Shown here: positions 41,546 through 49,837 of the stretch, one piece after another
How positions within the stretch are numbered: the stretch's first letter is position 1
How the letters are laid out: each line of letters begins with the position of its first letter
The notes under the pieces: generated by a model
The model's input: the letters and a program-made list of their open reading frames with translations, nothing else
The model's database searches: none
Told to the model about the DNA's origin: nothing
Translations under genes and position numbers: made by a program
Source of the DNA: Candidatus Ozemobacteraceae bacterium
GTDB taxonomy: Bacteria > Muiribacteriota > Ozemobacteria > Ozemobacterales > Ozemobacteraceae
Length of the DNA stretch: 64,000 nucleotides
Assembly (NCBI GenBank): GCA_035373905.1
Contig: DAOSOK010000021.1
Span: forward strand, 1-64,000
Direction: 5' to 3'

Positions 41546-42805
41546 ATGACATCGACACAGCAGAAGTTCGACATCTCGATCAGCTCCGAGATCGGCGCGC
41601 TCGAAGGCGTCATCCTCCACACGCCGGGCCAGGAGATTGAAAACATGACGCCGCAGAACGCCGAGCGCGCGCTATACAGCGACATTCTCAACCTGTCCGT
41701 CGCCTCGCTCGAATACGCCCAGCTGCGAGGCGTGCTCGACAAGGTCACGCGGACCTTCCAGGTCAAGTCGCTTTTGGAGCAGATGCTGAAGATTGACGAG
41801 GCTCGGCGGCACCTCATCGACAACATCTGTCTCAGCGAAGACGCCGAGGATCTCCGCGACGAACTGCTGGCCATGCCCCCCGGGGAACTCTGCCGCTGTT
41901 TCCTCGAGGGCGTGCTGATGAAAAAAGACAACTTGTCGCGCTTTCTCGACCACGAGAAATACTCGCTGCGTCCCCTGCACAACTTCTTTTTCACTCGCGA
42001 CTCGGCCATCGCAATCAACGACTGGGTGCTTATATCACGCATGGCCAACAAGGTCCGGACGCGCGAATCCCTCATCATGGAAGCGATCTTCCGCTTCCAT
42101 CCGATGTTCGACGTCCAGATCCTGGACCCGAACACCCCGCTCGAGGGAAAACGGGGCGTTCAGCTCGAGGGCGGCGATATCCTCGTTGCGCGGCACGACA
42201 TCCTGCTGATCGGGATCGGCGCACGCACGAACCCCCACGGCGTCGACTTCCTCGTCGAGCATTTCCGAAAGCAGAAGCGGCCGCAGCATATCCTGGTGCA
42301 GGAACTGCCGTTTCAGCCGGAATCCTTCATCCATCTCGACATGGTGTTCACCTTCCTCGACACCGGTATCTGCATGGTCTACGAGCCCGTCATCATGCAG
42401 CCGAACCGGTACCGGACCGTGCGCATCAGCATCGACAACGGCGAGACCGTCCGGATAACGGAAGAAAAGAATCTCCCCGAGGCCCTCAAAGACCTGGGCA
42501 TGCCGCTGGAGCTGATCAGGTGCGGCGCCAGTACGGACCCCTGGACGCAGGAGCGCGAGCAATGGCATAGCGGGGCCAATTTTTTCGCCATCGGCCCCGG
42601 CCGGATCATCGGCTACCGCCGCAACATCAACACGATCGAAGAACTCGACCGCAAAGGTTTTGCCATCATCGACGCCACCGAGGTTGCCCAGGGAAAAGTC
42701 GATCTAGGCCGCTACGGCCGGTGCGTGATCACCATCGACGGTTCCGAGCTCGCCCGCGGCGGCGGCGGCTGCCGCTGCATGACCATGCCCCTCCGCCGGC
42801 GCTGA
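41546..42805 (+). CDS. arcA: Arginine deiminase
   Basis: Hydrolyses arginine to citrulline and ammonia; 419 residues. The amidinotransferase-fold residues are visible: FTRDSA, QLEGGDILV, HLDMVFTFLD and the C-terminal catalytic Cys in GGGGCRCMTMPLRR (usual form RGGPRCMSMPL). The N-terminus ISSEIGALEGVILHTPGQEI matches ADI. AAAGGG precedes the ATG. The other genes of the ADI pathway (ornithine carbamoyltransferase, carbamate kinase, antiporter) are not adjacent, so the role may be ammonia or acid response, or citrulline supply. Confidence 0.93.
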   Translation: MTSTQQKFDISISSEIGALEGVILHTPGQEIENMTPQNAERALYSDILNLSVASLEYAQLRGVLDKVTRTFQVKSLLEQMLKIDEARRHLIDNICLSEDAEDLRDELLAMPPGELCRCFLEGVLMKKDNLSRFLDHEKYSLRPLHNFFFTRDSAIAINDWVLISRMANKVRTRESLIMEAIFRFHPMFDVQILDPNTPLEGKRGVQLEGGDILVARHDILLIGIGARTNPHGVDFLVEHFRKQKRPQHILVQELPFQPESFIHLDMVFTFLDTGICMVYEPVIMQPNRYRTVRISIDNGETVRITEEKNLPEALKDLGMPLELIRCGASTDPWTQEREQWHSGANFFAIGPGRIIGYRRNINTIEELDRKGFAIIDATEVAQGKVDLGRYGRCVITIDGSELARGGGGCRCMTMPLRRR

Positions 42806-42825
42806 CCTTGCGCGGGTGGCATGTC

Positions 42826-42891
42826 CCGTTCGTCCCGAGCCTGTCGAAAGGTGAACGGCCGTTCGTGCTTCGACAGGCTCAGCACGAGCGG
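42826..42891. repeat. Dispersed 66-bp inverted-repeat element, copy 3
   Basis: GAGCCTGTCGAA (42837-42848) is exactly complementary to TTCGACAGGCTC (42869-42880), with a 20-base loop that itself holds GAACGGCCGTTC. The outer ends are CCGTTCG and GAGCGG. It lies between the arginine deiminase stop and the convergent rhodanese gene and can form a long hairpin. Confidence 0.8.
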
Positions 42892-42933
42892 AGACGGTGA
42901 ATCTTCTTTCGAGATACGGGACCCGGTAAAAGA

Positions 42934-42969
42934 ATATCCCCGAATATCTTCGATGATATTCGGGGATAT
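42934..42969. terminator. 15-bp AT/GC hairpin between convergent genes
   Basis: ATATCCCCGAATATC (42934-42948) pairs perfectly with 42955-42969 around TTCGAT. No T-run follows on either strand, so it may be an mRNA-stabilising hairpin or a Rho-assisted bidirectional stop between arcA and the rhodanese gene. Confidence 0.55.
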
Positions 42970-43008
42970 CGTCCGGACGAATCGTCAGCGCTTCGGTTGC
43001 GCGACCGG

Positions 43009-43389
43009 TCAGTCTTTGTCTACCTTGAACCCGGCGCTGATCCAGGCCATCGTGCCGCCGTCGACATTCACCAGGGCCGTCTTGTCTGCAAGACGAGGGG
43101 CCAGCTGGGCGCACGCCTGCATCGAGCGGCCGCCGCTCAGGCAGATCACGAACACCCGCTTCCTGCCTTTCAGGCGATCGGCCGAACCGGCGACTATACC
43201 AAGCGGTATATTTTCAGCGCCGGGCACATGCCCCGCCGAGAACTCGTCGGGCTCGCGCACGTCCACGACGAGCTCTTCTGCGCTCAGACCGCCGGAAAGA
43301 TGTTTTTGCAGTTCCTGAACCGTGATATGTTCCACGCCTTCGACACCTCCAAAGAGTGACATGAGCAACGAAACGAGTTTCCCGAGCAT
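43009..43389 (-). CDS. Rhodanese-domain protein
   Basis: A 126-residue single-domain rhodanese. A short hydrophobic start (LGKLVSLLMSLFGGV) leads to ITVQELQKHL, then the conserved VVDVREPDEFSAGHVPGAENIP and the active-site loop ICLSGGRSM carrying the sulfur-accepting Cys. Acts in persulfide transfer or redox handling; the N-terminal helix may hold it at the membrane. Its start is 2 bases after the stop of the VIT/VWA gene, whose end supplies GGAGGTGG, so the two are translationally coupled. Confidence 0.9.
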   Translation of the reverse strand: MLGKLVSLLMSLFGGVEGVEHITVQELQKHLSGGLSAEELVVDVREPDEFSAGHVPGAENIPLGIVAGSADRLKGRKRVFVICLSGGRSMQACAQLAPRLADKTALVNVDGGTMAWISAGFKVDKD

Positions 43390-43391
43390 CG

Positions 43392-46364
43392 TCAGAATTC
43401 CACCTCCCCGACCGTGAACGTTTCCTTCCGCTCGGTCAGACGCATCGTGATCGAGCGGCGCTTCTCGTTCGGGCGGCCGTAGTTGGTGAACACATCGACC
43501 TGGAGGGTGACGGCGCCCGACAGCGTCTGGGCGTTGCTGCCGAAGAAGTTCGTCTGAATCGTGTACATGCCCTTCATCGCCTTTTTCAGCAGGTATTCCT
43601 CGGGGCCGTAGCCCTGCGTGAAGTCGCACGAGACGAGGCCGCCGATGCCGGTGCGGTTGTAGCCGTAATACGCCTTCTCGCCCGACGGCTCGTTGACCCA
43701 CAGATCCATGTCGGTCATGTCGGCGTCCCAGGTCATCACGATGCGCAGGTCGAGCTGCATCGGGTGGATGAACCGCGGGTCGACGCCCTTGAACTCCTTG
43801 ATGCCGGCGGCTTTCGCCTTCGCAATCAGATTGTTCATCTCCTCGAGCGCCATCAGCTCGATCTCGCGGAACCGTCCGTCCCAGCGCTTCTTCGCGACGA
43901 CGTCCCACAGCAGGCTCACCGCGCGCTCATACGCTCCCATCCGGCCGAGAACCAGGCCCAGGTCGCGATACGACTGGGGTTCTTCGGGCCGCATCTTCAG
44001 CACCTCCTCGAAGATGCCCGCGCTCAGTTCGAGCAGGTCGCGCTGGGCGAGGCGATGGGCCAGAATGCGCATCAGCGCCGGGTTCTCGAGCTTCAGCTCG
44101 GCTAGGTTCGACAGCACCTGCAGACCGATGGCATCCTGCTTCAGCCCGTAGAAGAAATCGGAGCAGTCGAGATAGAACGCCGGGGAAGAGCCGAACTCGG
44201 CTTTTTCCTTCTGATAGGCCGCGAATTCCGAGCCCTTTCCCGCCGCCTTGATCCGCTTCAGATACGGGGTGTCCGGGGTCCAGGCCTTCATCGCGACCCC
44301 GGGCTCGACCGGTCTCGCCGCGTTCCCGTCATCACGGGAGGCATCGGCTTTCTTGGATTCCGCCCCGGCCCCACCCGCGAAGCTGTCACTCTGCGCGGCA
44401 TCGGGCTCAGCCGAGGGGGCGCTCATGGCCCGGGACGGGGCCGGCGGTGCGCCCGGCATCGGCATCGACAGTCGCTCTTCGGAGGCTTCGGACATCTCCC
44501 GACGGACACCGCCGCTTTCGAGGGAGTCGGCCCGGCCGATCGACTGCTTCATGCGAAGCTTGTCCTGGCCCGTCCAGGCGAAATCAGTTTTATACCAGTT
44601 GATACGGTTGTTCCAGAGGCTCAGCATCTCCTCGAGTTTGCCGCGCTCGGCCTCCTTCAGTTCGGAAGCGCGTCGTTCCATCACGTCGAAGTATTGCTTC
44701 CGCCATTCCGCCATGTTCGCGGGAGGCACTATTTCATGCTCTATATATTGTTCCGGGCGTTCCAGGACGATCAGCGAGGTCTGCGGCGTCACGATGCTGT
44801 ATCGCTTCCCTAGCGCGATCATAGCCTTCTCGTTTTTCGCGGGAAACGCCTCGAGGTCCTCGAGCTTCTTCTGGGCCCAGAATCTCCGCAGCAGGTCGCC
44901 CTCGCCGGCATCGGCGGCCTTCACGTCGAACTCGACGGTCTTCATGACCTTGCCGACGGTGCCGAACTTCAGGATGATCTTCGCTTCGCCCCCGGTCAGG
45001 CGCCCGGCGACCTCGAACCGGCCGCGCGCCGACTTCTGGAGCTGCGGCACGAGGTCATCCGCCCCCGCTCCCTCGGCCCCGAGGAACATGTACACCGGGC
45101 GGCCGATTCCCTTCACCGCCTCTTCGGGCTTCACGCGCTGGAGGTTCACGTACTCGCCGCCGTTCTGCAGGGCGAGCTGGCCGAGAAACGCGTGGTTCGC
45201 GCCCGCATCGCCGCTGAAGACGTAGAGCGGCGCCGCGAACTTCCCAGGCTCTTCCCTGCCGAAGTTCGAGATGCCGTCGGTGAACATCAGGTAGACGTCG
45301 GGAAGCTTGTCGCCGGACGGCGGAAGCGCGCCCAGCTGGGTGCCGCCGTCGTATTCGACCGCCTCGATCGCCTTCAGAAGGCCGGCCACGTCGCCGTTCG
45401 AGACGGTCATCGTTTCGGGCTTGCCGGGCACGTTGCGGAACGGGACGAGCTCGACCTCGACCGGCGCCGATTTCCAGGCGGCGAACGCGGCGCGCAGGAC
45501 TTCGAACTCGGCCTTGCGGTCGCCTTTCGCGCGCGAGCCCGAGGCATCCCACAGGATCGTCACGCGCGACGGCAGTTTCATCGCGGGCAGGTCGGCCGGC
45601 GGTTCGACGGTCTCGCTGAGGCAGAAGTGCGTGTCGCCCTCGGGGCTCTTCTCGACGAGCACCCGCTGGGCCTTCGCGTCGGGGATCGCGATGCGAAGGG
45701 TCTGGCTGAGCGCGGCCTTCTCGAGCGACGTCTCTGCCGCGAAGCCGTTTTTCCATGTTTCGAAACTGAAGTTCGAGAGGCTCCCGGCGCGGATCTCGGG
45801 TTTCACACTTCCCCGGGCGACCTCGACGCGGAGGTTGAACTTCTCGACCTGGCCGTCGAACGAGAGAGGCAGGATATAGAGCGATTCGCCGCCCGCCTCG
45901 GCGAGCGAGGAGACGTATTTCACCATGACGGTGCGGACGCCGTTCGCCTCGATCGGGTAGACGCGGGTCTGGAAGCTGTTGCCCTTGACCTTCTCGATCA
46001 GCCCCGGATCGACGCCGCGCCGCATCTCGGTCTCGAACACCTCGCGGCCCTTCTGCTTCTCGACGACGACGCCGTCGACCAGCACGCCGTTCACGTCGAG
46101 GCCGTAGCCGCTGACCGTCGCGCCTTCCGGCAGGGGGAAGGTCAGGTCGCCCGCGAGCCGGCGGCCGTTCGGGTTGAAGAAGGTCATCGTCAGCCGCGTC
46201 TCGGCCAGCATGCCCTGCACGACCACCTTCGACTCGACGGCGCGAATCACGATCGGCTTCTCGGCGCCCTCACCGACGACGAGCCGGATGGGCGGCACGT
46301 CCTGGGCCACGGTCGGCGCCACCCAGGCCGCGATCAACAACAGGGCGATCAGCAGTTTCTTCAT
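43392..46364 (-). CDS. VIT/VWA-domain exported protein with TPR and DUF2135
   Basis: A 990-residue exported protein. Signal peptide (KKLLIALLLIAAWVAPTVAQ), a VIT domain (about 30-160, with FPLPEGATVSGYGLDVNG), a VWA domain whose MIDAS motif reads ILWDASGSRAKGD, a helical region, a Ser/Pro/Ala linker, TPR-like repeats (DLGLVLGRMGAYERAVSLLW) and a C-terminal DUF2135 domain (IVMTWDADMTDMDLWVNEPSGE). This resembles bacterial inter-alpha-trypsin-inhibitor-like proteins of unknown function, probably adhesive or protein-binding in the periplasm. AAGGAGAGG supports the start at 46364. Confidence 0.9.
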   Translation of the reverse strand: MKKLLIALLLIAAWVAPTVAQDVPPIRLVVGEGAEKPIVIRAVESKVVVQGMLAETRLTMTFFNPNGRRLAGDLTFPLPEGATVSGYGLDVNGVLVDGVVVEKQKGREVFETEMRRGVDPGLIEKVKGNSFQTRVYPIEANGVRTVMVKYVSSLAEAGGESLYILPLSFDGQVEKFNLRVEVARGSVKPEIRAGSLSNFSFETWKNGFAAETSLEKAALSQTLRIAIPDAKAQRVLVEKSPEGDTHFCLSETVEPPADLPAMKLPSRVTILWDASGSRAKGDRKAEFEVLRAAFAAWKSAPVEVELVPFRNVPGKPETMTVSNGDVAGLLKAIEAVEYDGGTQLGALPPSGDKLPDVYLMFTDGISNFGREEPGKFAAPLYVFSGDAGANHAFLGQLALQNGGEYVNLQRVKPEEAVKGIGRPVYMFLGAEGAGADDLVPQLQKSARGRFEVAGRLTGGEAKIILKFGTVGKVMKTVEFDVKAADAGEGDLLRRFWAQKKLEDLEAFPAKNEKAMIALGKRYSIVTPQTSLIVLERPEQYIEHEIVPPANMAEWRKQYFDVMERRASELKEAERGKLEEMLSLWNNRINWYKTDFAWTGQDKLRMKQSIGRADSLESGGVRREMSEASEERLSMPMPGAPPAPSRAMSAPSAEPDAAQSDSFAGGAGAESKKADASRDDGNAARPVEPGVAMKAWTPDTPYLKRIKAAGKGSEFAAYQKEKAEFGSSPAFYLDCSDFFYGLKQDAIGLQVLSNLAELKLENPALMRILAHRLAQRDLLELSAGIFEEVLKMRPEEPQSYRDLGLVLGRMGAYERAVSLLWDVVAKKRWDGRFREIELMALEEMNNLIAKAKAAGIKEFKGVDPRFIHPMQLDLRIVMTWDADMTDMDLWVNEPSGEKAYYGYNRTGIGGLVSCDFTQGYGPEEYLLKKAMKGMYTIQTNFFGSNAQTLSGAVTLQVDVFTNYGRPNEKRRSITMRLTERKETFTVGEVEF

Positions 46365-46483
46365 GAGACCTCTCCTTCGTTCTTCGCCGCCTTCGGGGCC
46401 GGCGCGATTCACACGCAGTATACCAAACGCATTCTCCCCGCACCGGATTCAGGGGCGCGTCGGATGTTCCGGCCAGAGTTTTA

Positions 46484-46930
46484 TTATACTTTCCAATATT
46501 GTCTCAGGATCCGGATGATGTCCACCGGCCCCAGGACGGGAAACGAGTCGCCGGTTCGAATGATTTTTCTGTTCCAGGTCTCCCTGATCTTTTCATGCAT
46601 TTCGGGGTCATACCCCTGCAACGTCTTCGAAAGATTCTCGGCCGTGAACAATGCATCGGCCTCCCACGGTTCGGGCTCTCCATCGGCGGAAAGCCAAGCG
46701 TAATCGTCGTTGTATTTCAGCCTTCTCACCAATGCGCCACGGTTCCAATGCTCGTAATGGATGAAACCGACATTTTCCTGCTCGGCCAGATACACGACCT
46801 CGCCATGATCTTTTGAAAATGTGCTCAGATCTTTATCATCGAACTCCGGCGATTCAGGCGACAGATCCACCTCAGCGAACTGCCCCGCAGGCTCTTTTCT
46901 GCAATAGAAAACCGAATATGTCGAAGACAC
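46484..46930 (-). CDS. Hypothetical protein
   Basis: Unrecognised 148-residue acidic protein without signal peptide or membrane segment. It contains two Trp-rich patches (GFIHYEHWNRGALVRRLKY and DDYAWLSADGEPEPWEAD) and a helical C-terminus. The GTG at 46930 is preceded by TGGAGG at 9 bases. A TATAAT-like -10 (46951-46956, reading leftward) lies just upstream. The local composition is more AT-rich than its neighbours, which could indicate recent acquisition. Confidence 0.65.
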   Translation of the reverse strand: MSSTYSVFYCRKEPAGQFAEVDLSPESPEFDDKDLSTFSKDHGEVVYLAEQENVGFIHYEHWNRGALVRRLKYNDDYAWLSADGEPEPWEADALFTAENLSKTLQGYDPEMHEKIRETWNRKIIRTGDSFPVLGPVDIIRILRQYWKV

Positions 46931-47285
46931 ACCAATATACCTCCAGATATATTATAATTTCACCGTGTTCCGCATTGTCTGGACTTGGCTTCGTGCCGGT
47001 GGTTCGAGCATCACTGAAGCCGGCCTGCGGGAATTCGTCGCGGGGCATTTCGTGCTGTCCGGCGAGCCGGCTGTGATTCGTATCCACGGTGCCACGTCGG
47101 TCCGTGAGCACATCAATGCCTTGTGGCCGCACCTCGCCCGCGCGTAAACGTCTGCCAGCGGCAGCAACAAGCCGCACAACACGAACAACACCAGCCATCG
47201 ACCGACAAAATCCTTCAGCCCGCCGTAATCGAACGGCTCGATCCCTTCCATGAGATCATCATCTTGGTCGCCGTCCGGCCCAATC
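46931..47285. other. 355-base gap without a confident gene
   Basis: Short open frames exist on both strands: 46952-47251 (-), whose start encodes a hydrophobic helix (GRWLVLFVLCGLLLPLADVY), and 46965-47147 (+). They overlap each other, neither has a ribosome-binding site, and neither is recognised. The leftward one could be the remnant of a small membrane protein. A leftward TATAAT box for the hypothetical gene lies at 46951-46956. Confidence 0.4.
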
Positions 47286-49637
47286 CTATTGGAAAAGGGT
47301 CTGGATGGGCTGGTTCCGGAACTGCCGGGCCAGGTCGCCCCCGAACAGGCTGTTCCCTCTTTCGATCAGCTCCAGTACTCCCGGATGGACCGGAGAGAGG
47401 TGGAAGGCCTCCCCCAGGAACCTGACGAAATAGTCGGGAACCCCCGAAAACATGATCCCCTTTTCCTGGTCCCTCGCGAGGGATGCCTCTACAAGGCCCA
47501 AAAGGTTGGGTATGCTTCCCGGAGCACATTCCAGGGCCCTGTTGAGCCAGGACAACGCCTCGTCGAAATTGTGATCGTGGGCGAGAATTCCGGCGATCCC
47601 CCGCATCGCTTTGTCGGAACCCGCGTTGAGCTGGAGCTCCTTCTTGAAGAATTCCATCGCCTTCAGCTTGCTTGCCGCGTCACCGGGGTTGGCCAGGAAC
47701 ATGAGTTCGTAGGATTTTGCGATGTTGTACAAGACCTCGTGGCGATCGGGGAACCCCTGGTGGATCATCGAGAAGAGGGTCACCGCCTCATGGAACTTCC
47801 CTTCCGCCATATGCCTCAGGCCGAGCGCGAAATTCCCCGAAAAGTCCAAATGCCCCGCCTTCTGGAGGGCAAGCACCGCCCCCATGCTGGAATGGTGCAT
47901 CACCATGAGCGCGAACTTTCCCTTCACCTCCTCGAACCCCTCCATGAAGCTCTGGAGGGAATCCCCGACCAGAATTCCCTGCAAGGGAATCTCGGTCTCG
48001 AGTCCGTCGTTGAAGATGCGCAGGAGCGGGCGGTCCTGGATCAGGACGTCCTCCCCCCGATGCCCCTGGACATCCTCGAGGAAGGCGATATCGATCCGGT
48101 TTCCCTTGAATTGCGACCTGATGGTGTGGATGTTCGGCGATTCGACGAACAGAACGATCGTGGGATACAGGTAGACCTGGGGTTCGAAAAAAAACGCCCC
48201 CACAGCCCATTGGCCAAGAGCCTGGACACCTTTCTCCCCGCCCAGGCTGGCGGCTTTCTGCTTGAGGGCAAAAAGGGCTTTTCCGGCTTTCTGGTAGGTC
48301 TTCATTCCCCGATCCGAAACCAGGACCGACCTGACACGTTCCTCCATGGCGATGTGGCGGACCACGTCGTGGAGCCGCTGGGTCTCGAGGTTGTAGCTCC
48401 CGGGCGAAACGGCATCCCCGCTCCGAAAGGCTGCCTTCGCCTCATTGAAAACCGCCGCCAGCGTTTCCTGGTTGAGCAGGAGGGCGTTGGCGACCTTTCC
48501 GAGGATGTTTCGCTCTTCCTCCGTGATGACCCCATCCTCCAGAGTCTTCATCAAGATTTTCTTCAAAAATTCCCTGGGAGAGAAATCTCGGTCGAGAGCG
48601 GGAATCTTGTTCAGCTTCCGTCCCTCCTGGACCTGCTCGAAAATCCGGTGGTATCGCTCGTTGGAGATATCGAGGAAATCGCGGATGTTCTTGATCGCCC
48701 ATTCTTCGTCGGAAGAGATGTTGCCGTCGCCCAGGATCTCCTCCAGGAGGGAACGGTATACGAAGGGAACGGTCAGCTCGGGAGACTCCTCCGTTTCGCT
48801 CGCGCGGGGAACGTCGGGAAGCCCCCCCAGGTTGTAGGTTTGCATCCAGGCGCCGATGGTGTCGTGGAAGTCGAGATGGGAACTCTGCTTCGTCCGCTGG
48901 AACACCTTCATTACCGGATCGTCAGCCTGTGAATACAGGAAGTGGAAGGCCTTCTTCGCGCAGGGAAGAACGAGCGCGAGCCCCTGCAGGAGCGGATGGA
49001 ATTCCACCGCCGTCTTGAATATGAGCATGAGAACGTCAAGAAGGTTCAAAAACGGCTTGTCCCGCCGGTTTTGGGCGAAGTGTGCCAGATGGACCATCCA
49101 CCGGGAGATGCAGATGCGAATGAACTCGTCGACTCCGTCCTGTGCCCGCCAGCCCTTGAAGCCGGGAGAATTGATGAATTCCCGCAGGTTCTGAAGGTGG
49201 AACTCGTAGAAGTTGTCGAAACGGACCTCGGATCCGGTTTTCGAATCGAAGTGGATGAGCAGGAATTGCTCCCCCGCGACGAAAAGGAATTTCGGGAACT
49301 CCCGGAGCTCCTGATGTCTCGCCTGCCTGGAAAGGAATTCGGTGAAGACCGGCAGGAGCGAGGTATACATCTCGAACTGCCCGGCTACCGGGGATGCGTA
49401 TGCCTCCCTGACGCACAGGAAAAGAACCTGGGCGAACCAGAGGGCGTGTTCCTTTTTTTCCGGGCTCGCGAAGGAATCGCTGGAAACGATTTTCTGAAGG
49501 CTTATCTCAACCCGCCTTTCGTTGCGGCTTTCGACGGCCCGCGCGAGGTCTTTCCAGGGGGGCTGCAACTCCGGGGGCATCAGGGAAATCTTCTGTTGAA
49601 TCAGGTCGTTCCAGGCAGGTTGTTTTTCCACGTTCAT
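47286..49637 (-). CDS. Large cytosolic protein with TerB-like and TPR segments
   Basis: A 783-residue protein of unknown function. No signal peptide. The middle (about residues 290-410) has two acidic helical repeats, EEILGDGNISSDEEWAIKNI and MKTLEDGVITEEERNILGKV, which resemble TerB/tellurite-resistance-like helical domains. The C-terminal 180 residues carry TPR-like units (MAEGKFHEAVTLFSMIHQGF, DHNFDEALSWLNRALECAPG). GAAGGA precedes the ATG at 49637; a longer reading to 49799 would run over the divergent promoter. Codon choice (more AAG, CCC, TCC, GGA) appears different from genes on both sides. Confidence 0.65.
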   Translation of the reverse strand: MNVEKQPAWNDLIQQKISLMPPELQPPWKDLARAVESRNERRVEISLQKIVSSDSFASPEKKEHALWFAQVLFLCVREAYASPVAGQFEMYTSLLPVFTEFLSRQARHQELREFPKFLFVAGEQFLLIHFDSKTGSEVRFDNFYEFHLQNLREFINSPGFKGWRAQDGVDEFIRICISRWMVHLAHFAQNRRDKPFLNLLDVLMLIFKTAVEFHPLLQGLALVLPCAKKAFHFLYSQADDPVMKVFQRTKQSSHLDFHDTIGAWMQTYNLGGLPDVPRASETEESPELTVPFVYRSLLEEILGDGNISSDEEWAIKNIRDFLDISNERYHRIFEQVQEGRKLNKIPALDRDFSPREFLKKILMKTLEDGVITEEERNILGKVANALLLNQETLAAVFNEAKAAFRSGDAVSPGSYNLETQRLHDVVRHIAMEERVRSVLVSDRGMKTYQKAGKALFALKQKAASLGGEKGVQALGQWAVGAFFFEPQVYLYPTIVLFVESPNIHTIRSQFKGNRIDIAFLEDVQGHRGEDVLIQDRPLLRIFNDGLETEIPLQGILVGDSLQSFMEGFEEVKGKFALMVMHHSSMGAVLALQKAGHLDFSGNFALGLRHMAEGKFHEAVTLFSMIHQGFPDRHEVLYNIAKSYELMFLANPGDAASKLKAMEFFKKELQLNAGSDKAMRGIAGILAHDHNFDEALSWLNRALECAPGSIPNLLGLVEASLARDQEKGIMFSGVPDYFVRFLGEAFHLSPVHPGVLELIERGNSLFGGDLARQFRNQPIQTLFQ

Positions 49638-49781
49638 TCCTTCGCCAGAACGGATGGGACACCCTTTCCGCTTCGAAATCGCGGGGGGGGTGCCTCGTAT
49701 GCTAGCAGATGCCACCCCGGTATGCAACGGGCGCAACCCCGATGGACCGGCCCACGCGTTCCTGCGATCTGGGTCCGGGCA

Positions 49782-49809
49782 TTGATTAAACCCGGACATG
49801 GAGTATAAT
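49782..49809 (+). promoter_or_regulatory. Promoter of the ligand-gated channel gene
   Basis: TTGATT (49782-49787), 16-base spacer and a perfect TATAAT (49804-49809). Transcription near 49816 would leave a leader of about 22 bases before the GTG start. Confidence 0.7.
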
Positions 49810-49837
49810 CGGTTAGTTCACATCGGAGAAATCGACC

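Noticed and set aside
10132..46930. Identical last residues YWKV in the HDAC-like protein and the hypothetical protein at 46484-46930
   Set aside because: Only four residues match and the proteins are otherwise unrelated; treated as chance.
46872..47198. Minus-strand 108-codon frame overlapping the start of the hypothetical gene
   Set aside because: Overlaps the start and upstream signals of the hypothetical gene and has Arg/Gly-rich composition without a start signal.
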